Below are positions 31,974 through 37,427 of a stretch of 38,983 nucleotides of DNA, piece by piece; position 1 is the stretch's first letter; every line of letters begins with the position of its first letter. The translations under genes were made by a program, and so were the position numbers. Source of the stretch: DASPLH01 sp035627675. Its GTDB lineage: Bacteria > Acidobacteriota > Terriglobia > Terriglobales > Acidobacteriaceae. The notes below the pieces were generated by a model. It saw nothing but the letters and a program-made list of their open reading frames with translations, did no database searches and had not been told where the DNA came from. Location of the stretch: positions 1 to 38,983 of the forward strand of contig DASPLH010000264.1 of assembly GCA_035627675.1 (NCBI GenBank). The letters run 5' to 3'.

Positions 31974-32584
31974 TGTCCGCTCTCGATTCCAAGGTTCTTC
32001 TGCACCCAGTCCTGATCCTGCTTGCGGATGTCGTAGTCCTTGCGCAGCGGGTACCCCACCCACTCGTCGGGCAGCAGGATGCGGCGCAGGTCCGGGTGTC
32101 CGGCGAAGCGGGTGCCGAACATGTCGAACGCCTCGCGCTCGAGCCAGTTGGCCGTCTGCCACAGGTCGGTGGCGGTTGGGACCTCTTCGCCTTCCGCGAA
32201 GCTGGCCTTCACGCGAAGGCGCTCGTTGCGCCGGAACGAGTACAGGATCCAGACGACCTCGAAGGGCAACTCGCGCTGCGGGTAGTGAACGGCCGTGCAG
32301 TCCACGAGGTAGTCGAACCCAGCCTCGTCACGCAACACGCGCAGCACGGCGTGTGCAATCGCGCGGTCCACGGTGAAGAAGTTCTGGCCGTTGTAGCTGA
32401 GCGGCTGGACTCCCGACCCGTACTCGCGCTGCAAGCGCGAGGGCAATTCTCCGGTCCAGCGCTGGTATGCGGGAACGGCGGGTTTTGCGGCTGCGGCTGG
32501 CGGTTTCGGCGCCGCGGCGGCAGGTGAAGCAGCTGGTACTTCGTTCGGAGAGACGGACCCCGACTTCGTGACGTCCTCAGGCAT
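31970..32584 (-). CDS. nuoC: NADH-quinone oxidoreductase subunit C, cluster 2, with Ala/Pro-rich N-terminal tail
   Basis: 204 residues from the ATG at 32584, preceded by GTGGGG at good distance. A GTG at 32596 is possible. Residues 1-39 are a low-complexity Ala/Pro/Lys tail with repeated AAAAPKPPAAAAKPA units, absent from NuoC of cluster 1. The domain then runs from 'AYQRWTGELPSRLQ' to the conserved 'NWLEREAFDMFGTRFAGHPDLRRILLPDEW' region and 'YPLRKDYDI'. A 161-base spacer without nuoB lies between it and nuoA2, holding a CRP/FNR-like site and a -10-like hexamer. Confidence 0.95.
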   Translation of the reverse strand: MPEDVTKSGSVSPNEVPAASPAAAAPKPPAAAAKPAVPAYQRWTGELPSRLQREYGSGVQPLSYNGQNFFTVDRAIAHAVLRVLRDEAGFDYLVDCTAVHYPQRELPFEVVWILYSFRRNERLRVKASFAEGEEVPTATDLWQTANWLEREAFDMFGTRFAGHPDLRRILLPDEWVGYPLRKDYDIRKQDQDWVQKNLGIESGQ

Positions 32585-32628
32585 TATTGACCCCACGTCC
32601 GAATGCCATTTGGTGAGTGTGACTGATT

Positions 32629-32634
32629 TTTATA
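32629..32634 (-). promoter_or_regulatory. Candidate -10 element for an internal promoter before nuoC2
   Basis: Minus-strand TATAAA. Initiation near 32622 would give a leader of about 38 nt to nuoC2. The -35 region is poor, as expected for an activator-dependent promoter. Confidence 0.4.
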
Positions 32635-32678
32635 CCCCGAGTCTCAACCGGCCGGAACGGTTATCACTCACGCCTTTA

Positions 32679-32694
32679 CGTGACATTCATCACA
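32679..32694. promoter_or_regulatory. CRP/FNR-family palindrome in the nuoA2-nuoC2 spacer
   Basis: CGTGA-N6-TCACA, one mismatch from the TGTGA-N6-TCACA consensus. Its centre lies about 64 bases before the predicted start of the internal promoter, close to the class I activator position (-61.5). Confidence 0.5.
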
Positions 32695-32698
32695 CGGC

Positions 32699-32730
32699 CT
32701 CGAAAACCCACGACTGGCGCGGGTTTCGAG
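32699..32730 (-). other. Hairpin after nuoA2
   Basis: CTCGAAAACCC (32699-32709) pairs with GGGTTTCGAG (32721-32730), 10 bp with one bulged A and an 11-base loop, 16 bases after the nuoA2 stop. There is no T-run beyond the stem. Confidence 0.5.
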
Positions 32731-32745
32731 TACAGCTTACTCCGG

Positions 32746-33102
32746 CTAAACCCACTCGAGAGCGCCTTTCCTCCAGATCCAGACGTAACCCACAACCAGG
32801 ATCCCGAGGAATATCAGCATCTCGACGAAGCCGAACAGTCCAAGCATCTTGAACTGCACGGCCCACGGAAACAGGAAGATCGTCTCCACGTCGAAGACGA
32901 CGAACAGGATTGCCACGATGTAGAAACGGACGGTGTACCGCTTGCGCGCGTCGTCCACCGGGTCGATACCGCATTCGTATGGCAGTTGCTTGACGCGACT
33001 CGGCTTGCTCGGGCGGACCACCGCGGCGATCACGACCGTTCCGCCCAATACCACGAAGACGATGAAAAGGAAGATGAAGATCGGAACGTAGTTTTGCGGC
33101 AA
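32746..33102 (-). CDS. nuoA: NADH-quinone oxidoreductase subunit A, cluster 2
   Basis: 118 residues from a TTG start at 33102 (read as MPQNYVPIFIFLFIVFVVLG). I chose it because a strong GGGAGGG lies five bases upstream and the length matches NuoA. The frame is open to 33243, but the extra residues (RTKMENARRPLCGCAPF) look non-coding and would cover the promoter. Landmarks: KQLPYECGIDPVDDARKRY and VVFDVETIFLFPWAV. It is the first gene of the minus-strand cluster A-C-D-H-I-J-K-L-M-N, divergent from lysS. Confidence 0.94.
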   Translation of the reverse strand: MPQNYVPIFIFLFIVFVVLGGTVVIAAVVRPSKPSRVKQLPYECGIDPVDDARKRYTVRFYIVAILFVVFDVETIFLFPWAVQFKMLGLFGFVEMLIFLGILVVGYVWIWRKGALEWV

Positions 33103-33107
33103 CCCGG

Positions 33108-33114
33108 CCCTCCC
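33108..33114 (-). promoter_or_regulatory. Ribosome-binding site deciding the TTG start of nuoA2
   Basis: GGGAGGG on the minus strand, five bases before the TTG at 33102. No competing ATG downstream would leave a complete first membrane helix. Confidence 0.7.
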
Positions 33115-33176
33115 GACAAACGGCGCACACCCGCACAGCGGGCGGCGCGCATTTTCCATCTTTGTGCGAGCCCGTA

Positions 33177-33182
33177 AATGTA
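33177..33182 (-). promoter_or_regulatory. Candidate -10 element of nuo cluster 2
   Basis: Minus-strand TACATT (4/6). Initiation near 33170 places the centre of the palindrome at 33205-33220 about 42 bases upstream, the class II activator position, where the regulator replaces the -35 contact. The -35 sequence itself is poor. Confidence 0.4.
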
Positions 33183-33204
33183 CATCGCGGCGAAAATCGG
33201 CACC

Positions 33205-33220
33205 AGTGATTTGCGTCACA
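33205..33220. promoter_or_regulatory. CRP/FNR-family palindrome upstream of nuo cluster 2
   Basis: Read on the minus strand it is TGTGA-CGCAAA-TCACT, one mismatch from TGTGA-N6-TCACA. It lies in the divergent nuoA2-lysS spacer. Its spacing fits the nuoA2 side (about -42) better than the lysS side (about -80). Confidence 0.55.
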
Positions 33221-33279
33221 TACCGGGAGTAAATTTCCAGCAAGGAACTCGGGTACCGCGGCCGGAGTGGGCCAGTGCT

Positions 33280-33285
33280 TATAAT
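33280..33285 (+). promoter_or_regulatory. -10 element of lysS
   Basis: A perfect TATAAT, giving a leader of about 27 nt to the GTG at 33319. AAGGA at 33303-33307 is the likely ribosome-binding site. No good -35 is visible. Confidence 0.5.
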
Positions 33286-33318
33286 TGAGGTTTATTCCCA
33301 CCAAGGACTCACCCGACA

Positions 33319-34875
33319 GTGTCACTTGAGCAGAAAATCTACGACCTGCGCAAAGAGAAGCTGAAGCAGATCGAAGCCCTAGGCCAGCAAGCCTACCCCT
33401 ACAGGTACGAAACTACTCACGTCATTCCGCAGATCCTTGCGGAGTACTCCGAGACCGCGGGCGAACATCTCGATGCCTCGCGCGTCGAGGTGCGCGTGGC
33501 TGGCCGCATCATGGCCATTCGCCTCATGGGCAAGGCCGGCTTCGCCCATCTCCAGCAGGGCGGCAAGCGCCTCCAGATCTACGTCAAGAAGGACGCGGTC
33601 GGAGAGAAGCTTTTCGACCTGTTCAAGCTGCTCGACATCGGCGATCACATCGGCGTCCGAGGGTACCTGTTCCGGACGCGCACCAACGAACTCTCGGTCC
33701 ACGTTGAGGATATGACGTTCCTTTCCAAGGACCTGCTGCCGCTTCCCGAGAAGTGGCACGGCCTCCAGGACGTTGAGCTGCGCTACCGCCAGCGCTACGT
33801 CGATCTCACGATGAACCCCGACGTGCGCGAAGTTTTCGTGAAGCGCGCGAAGGTGATCCAGTCAGTCCGCCGGTATTTCGACGAGCGCGGCTACGTCGAA
33901 GTCGAGACGCCGATGATGCACCCGATCGCCGGAGGCGCCGCGGCACGCCCGTTCGTTACGCACCACAACACGCTCGACATGGATCTGTTCCTGCGCATCG
34001 CGCCGGAGCTGTACCTGAAGCGCCTGGTCGTCGGCGGAATCGACCGCGTTTACGAAATCAACCGCAACTTCCGCAACGAAGGCATTTCGACTCACCACAA
34101 TCCCGAGTTCACGATGCTGGAGTTCTACCAGGCCTACGCCGACTACAACGACCTGATGAAGCTCAGCGAGGAGCTGCTGCTGCAGGTCGCGATGGACGTG
34201 AACGGCTCGCCGGTTTCCACGTTCGAGGGCCGAGAGATCGACTGGAGCAGGTTCCAGCGCCTGTCCATGCGCGAAGCCATCGTGAAGCACTGGCCCGAGG
34301 CCGCCGGCGCGAAGCCCGAGATGCAGGACTTCGCCGACCATGGCAAGGTGTGCGAACTGGCTCGCCGCCTGCAACAGGCCAGGATCAACCTGCCGTTCGA
34401 CCCCAGCGCCCCGTCCGGCAAGACCATAGCCGACATGTTTGAGGCCGTTGCCGAAGAGCATCTCTGGGAGCCGACGATCCTCTACGACTTCCCTGTCGCG
34501 ATCTCGCCGCTGTCGAAGAACAAGCGGGACGAGCCCGACTGGGTGGAGCGCTTCGAGATCTACGTCGCCGGCATGGAGGTCGGAAACGCGTTCAGCGAGT
34601 TGAACGATCCCGAGGAGCAACGCCGCCGCTTCGAACAGCAACTCGGAGAGCGCGAGCGCGGCGACGAAGAGGCGCACCAGATGGACGAGGACTACATCCG
34701 CGCCCTCTCCTACGGAATGCCCCCGACGGGCGGCGAAGGCATCGGAATCGACCGCGTCACCATGCTGATGACCGGCTCCCCCTCCATCCGGGACGTCATC
34801 CTCTTCCCCCAACTGCGTCCCGAAAAACGCGAAGAACTCGAAGAAGAACCTGCCGAGGCGGAAGCGCAAGGCTAG
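33319..34875 (+). CDS. lysS: Lysyl-tRNA synthetase, class II
   Basis: 518 residues from a GTG start (SLEQKIYDLRKEKLKQIEALG follows). It charges tRNA-Lys in the cytoplasm. An OB-fold anticodon-binding domain covers about 55-150 ('VRVAGRIMAIRLMGKAGFAHLQ'), followed by the class II catalytic core: motif 1 near 'YFDERGYVEVETPMMHPIAGGAAARPF', motif 2 'NRNFRNEGISTHHNPEFT' (about 247-264), and motif 3 'GGEGIGIDRVTMLMTG' (about 470-485). A short acidic tail (EKREELEEEPAEAEA) ends it. A terminator follows, so it is transcribed alone. Confidence 0.97.
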   Translation: MSLEQKIYDLRKEKLKQIEALGQQAYPYRYETTHVIPQILAEYSETAGEHLDASRVEVRVAGRIMAIRLMGKAGFAHLQQGGKRLQIYVKKDAVGEKLFDLFKLLDIGDHIGVRGYLFRTRTNELSVHVEDMTFLSKDLLPLPEKWHGLQDVELRYRQRYVDLTMNPDVREVFVKRAKVIQSVRRYFDERGYVEVETPMMHPIAGGAAARPFVTHHNTLDMDLFLRIAPELYLKRLVVGGIDRVYEINRNFRNEGISTHHNPEFTMLEFYQAYADYNDLMKLSEELLLQVAMDVNGSPVSTFEGREIDWSRFQRLSMREAIVKHWPEAAGAKPEMQDFADHGKVCELARRLQQARINLPFDPSAPSGKTIADMFEAVAEEHLWEPTILYDFPVAISPLSKNKRDEPDWVERFEIYVAGMEVGNAFSELNDPEEQRRRFEQQLGERERGDEEAHQMDEDYIRALSYGMPPTGGEGIGIDRVTMLMTGSPSIRDVILFPQLRPEKREELEEEPAEAEAQG

Positions 34876-34893
34876 TCGCAGGGGTAATATATT

Positions 34894-34918
34894 CCGGGCC
34901 GGAACACCGGCCCGGTTC
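34894..34918 (+). terminator. Rho-independent terminator of lysS
   Basis: A 9-bp stem (34894-34902 with 34907-34915) with an AACA loop, followed by TTCTTT, 18 bases after the lysS stop. Confidence 0.8.
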
Positions 34919-35068
34919 TTTGCGTTCGGATGCTTTGAACTTGAAAGATTGCACCGCCAGGCCGTGCCTGTGCGTCTGAATACCGGACGGCTATCGCTAT
35001 CGAAGCCGATTCGAACACCAACCCTTAACCAGGAACTGAGAAGTAATCGATTCCGAAGCGAGTACCCC

Positions 35069-36556
35069 ATGGGATTTGACTTCACAAGTGAAGAACGTCG
35101 TAAGCTGGGCCACCGGCTCATCGACCGCATCGACCAGTATTTCTCCAGCCTGCCTGACCGCCCCGTACAGCTTCCCGCAGACCAGCGCACCTTCGGACAA
35201 CTGCGGGACGCGATGCCCGAGATGGGCGACGACGCCCTCCGCGTGCTCGAAGACGCCTGCTCCGAACTGATCGACAAGGGATTCCACGTTCCCAGCGCCA
35301 ACTACTTCGGCCTGATGAACCCGACGCCGACCTACATGGCCGTGCTGGCCGAGGCGCTGGTGGCCGCCCTCAACCCGCAGCTGGCAACGCTGGCGCGTTC
35401 GCAACTGGCCTCCAAGATCGAGAGCGAGACCGTACGGTGGATGGCCGAGCGCGTCGGCTGGCACAAGAAGATCAACGGCGAGGTGGTTCCTGCCGGACGC
35501 CGCCTCTGCGACGGAACCTTCACCAGCGGCGGCAACGAAGCGAACTTCACCGCCATCGCGCTCGCGCTGGCTGCATACTTCCCCGCTTCCGTCAAAGACG
35601 GGGTTGCGGCGATCGGGGCGCGTCCCGTCGCCTACGCCTCCGCCGAGTCGCACCATTCGCTCGACAAGTCTCTCGGCCTGCTTGGCCTGGGACGCAAGGC
35701 GCTCCGCCGCATCCCGGTGGACTCGGAAGTCCGGATGGACGTGGCGAGGCTCACCGCCCAGATCGAGGCCGATCTCGCCGCCGGATTCCGCCCGTTCTGC
35801 ATCGTCGCGACAGCAGGCACGACCAACTCGGGCGCAATCGACGATATCGACGCCCTGGCCGACATCGCTGCGCGCTACGGCCTCTGGCTCCACGTGGATG
35901 GAGCGTACGGCGCGGCAGCCATCTTCAGCGACAAGCATCGCAACCTGGTCCGAGGCATCGAACGCGCCGATTCGATCACCATCGACCCGCACAAGTGGCT
36001 CTCGATGCCGTTTGCGGCAGGCGTGGTGTTGACCTCGCGTCCCGAGCTGATGGAGCGCACCTTCGCCGTGACCACGCCCTACATGCCGAAGGTGGCGAAC
36101 GCTCCCCTGATCGATAACTTCAAGGTCAGCGCACAATGGTCGCGGCGCATGAACTCCCTCAAACTGTGGCTGACGCTGCGCGTTCACGGACGGCAGGCGT
36201 ACGAAGATCTGATCGACCGGCAACTCAGGCTGGCGCAGGGATTCGCCGACTGGCTGCGCGGGTCCCAGTACTTCGAACTCGCGGCTCCGCAGCGCCTGCC
36301 GATCATCAACTTCCGGGTGAAGGTCGATGACACGGAAGAAGAGATTGACGCCCTCAATTCTGCGCTGGTGGAGGCCGTGACGAGAGACGGCCAGGTATGG
36401 ATCTCGAAGACGCACGTAGCCGGACGCAGCGTCGTACGCATGATGGTCATCAGCTACCTGACCGGGGAAGGCAACCTCGAGTTGCTGAAGCAGCGGCTGA
36501 CCGCCGCGGCGGAAGAGGTACTCGCTCCCGCACGCGCAGACCACGCGCCACGGTGA
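35069..36556 (+). CDS. Group II pyridoxal-phosphate-dependent amino acid decarboxylase
   Basis: 495 residues from the ATG at 35069 (MGFDFTSEERRKLGHRLIDRI), 193 bases after lysS. The frame is open from 34949, but the extra 40 residues look non-coding. The aromatic-L-amino-acid/glutamate decarboxylase fold is plain: 'FTSGGNEANFTAIALAL' (phosphate-binding loop), 'SAESHHSLDKSLGLLGLG' (stacking histidine), 'VATAGTTNSGAIDDI', 'LHVDGAYGAAA' (D277 to the pyridine nitrogen), and 'ITIDPHKWLSMPF' with the Schiff-base lysine K309. The N-terminal 'ANYFGLMNPTPTYMAVLAEALVAALNPQLA' is typical. The substrate (aromatic amino acid, glutamate, 2,4-diaminobutyrate or other) cannot be decided from sequence here. 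Confidence 0.92.
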   Translation: MGFDFTSEERRKLGHRLIDRIDQYFSSLPDRPVQLPADQRTFGQLRDAMPEMGDDALRVLEDACSELIDKGFHVPSANYFGLMNPTPTYMAVLAEALVAALNPQLATLARSQLASKIESETVRWMAERVGWHKKINGEVVPAGRRLCDGTFTSGGNEANFTAIALALAAYFPASVKDGVAAIGARPVAYASAESHHSLDKSLGLLGLGRKALRRIPVDSEVRMDVARLTAQIEADLAAGFRPFCIVATAGTTNSGAIDDIDALADIAARYGLWLHVDGAYGAAAIFSDKHRNLVRGIERADSITIDPHKWLSMPFAAGVVLTSRPELMERTFAVTTPYMPKVANAPLIDNFKVSAQWSRRMNSLKLWLTLRVHGRQAYEDLIDRQLRLAQGFADWLRGSQYFELAAPQRLPIINFRVKVDDTEEEIDALNSALVEAVTRDGQVWISKTHVAGRSVVRMMVISYLTGEGNLELLKQRLTAAAEEVLAPARADHAPR

Positions 36557-36577
36557 GGGAGCAGCCAGGACGCGGGT

Positions 36578-36604
36578 CCCCACGTTCGCCGAGCTAACGT
36601 GGGG
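36578..36604. repeat. CCCCACGTT hairpin, likely interspersed repeat
   Basis: A 9-bp perfect stem (36578-36586 with 36596-36604) and a 9-base loop, followed by CACTCG with no T-run. GGGGCAC-ended hairpins of this type are, as far as I recall, frequent in spacers of Acidobacteria. Confidence 0.55.
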
Positions 36605-36636
36605 CACTCGTTGTGCCTTCCAGCGGGGTACGCAAG

Positions 36637-36686
36637 GTCCTTCGACTCGGAAGCGCTCTTTTCGGCGCTTCCTCGCTCAGGATGAC
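36637..36686. repeat. CCTTCGACTC...GCTCAGGATGAC interspersed hairpin
   Basis: The ends GTCCTTCGACTCGG and CTCAGGATGAC bracket an 8-bp stem (36649-36656 with 36665-36672, loop of eight). I recognise this as a widely scattered spacer repeat in several bacterial phyla. It sits between two convergent genes, the usual place. Confidence 0.6.
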
Positions 36687-36716
36687 GTGACGGAGGTTCC
36701 GCGCTTCCAATCCCGC

Positions 36717-37427
36717 CTACACCATCTGATACTGCTTCGGCAGCGCACTCTCGATCGCCTCACGAACGGCGTCCATCAAGGCCTCGCGCGAATCGAAGTT
36801 GCGCGGGTCAATCGGCGGGTGGAAGTAGGCTGTTACCTCGCCCGGATTGATCCGGAAGGTGCCCTTGGGCCAGGCCTCGTGCGTTCCGACCATGGTGATC
36901 GGCACGATCAACACACCCGCATCCACGGCCATGTGGAACGGCCCCTTTTTGAAGGGCAACAGCCGCCCGTCTCGCGAACGCGTCCCTTCCGGGTAAACCA
37001 GCATGCTCATCCCCGATTGCAGAACCCGCACGGCGGCCTTGATGCTCTCGATCGCGGCATCTCGATTGCGACGGTCCACGGCTACGAATTCCGCGATCCG
37101 CATGGCGGTGCTGAAGATCGGAAGCCTGAACAGTTCCTTCTTCACCAGGATCGAGATGCGCCGTTGCAAGAGGGGGACAATGATTGGGGGATCGAGGTTC
37201 GAGACATGGTTCGACATGAACAGGTACGTCTGCTTCGGGTCGAGCCGCTCGCGTCCGGCTGTGCGCAGCCGTATGCCGCCAAGCCGCACGCCGGCCAGCG
37301 CTCCCCACATCGAGATGCGCCACAGGAAGGAGATGTCGCGCGTCAGCAATGTCACCGGGAAGCCGACAAGCGCCGCTCCGATCACGTACATCGCCCAGAA
37401 GAGGACAACGACGGACGAGCGGATCAT
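36717..37427 (-). CDS. plsC: 1-acyl-sn-glycerol-3-phosphate acyltransferase
   Basis: 236 residues from the ATG at 37427, which overlaps the stop of the upstream peptidase gene as ATGA. It makes phosphatidic acid from lysophosphatidic acid at the inner membrane. Motifs: block I NHVSNLDPP (HX4D), block II 'LFRLPIFSTAMRIAEFVAVDRRN', block III 'LVYPEGTRSRDGRLLPFKKGPFHMA', and block IV 'VLIVPITMVGT'. Two N-terminal hydrophobic segments anchor it. The coupling to a peptidase gene has no obvious functional meaning. Confidence 0.93.
   Translation of the reverse strand: MIRSSVVVLFWAMYVIGAALVGFPVTLLTRDISFLWRISMWGALAGVRLGGIRLRTAGRERLDPKQTYLFMSNHVSNLDPPIIVPLLQRRISILVKKELFRLPIFSTAMRIAEFVAVDRRNRDAAIESIKAAVRVLQSGMSMLVYPEGTRSRDGRLLPFKKGPFHMAVDAGVLIVPITMVGTHEAWPKGTFRINPGEVTAYFHPPIDPRNFDSREALMDAVREAIESALPKQYQMV

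Noticed and set aside
33205..33220. CRP/FNR-like site acting on lysS
   Set aside because: It lies about 80 bases before the predicted lysS start, a poor activator position, while the nuoA2 side gives about -42.
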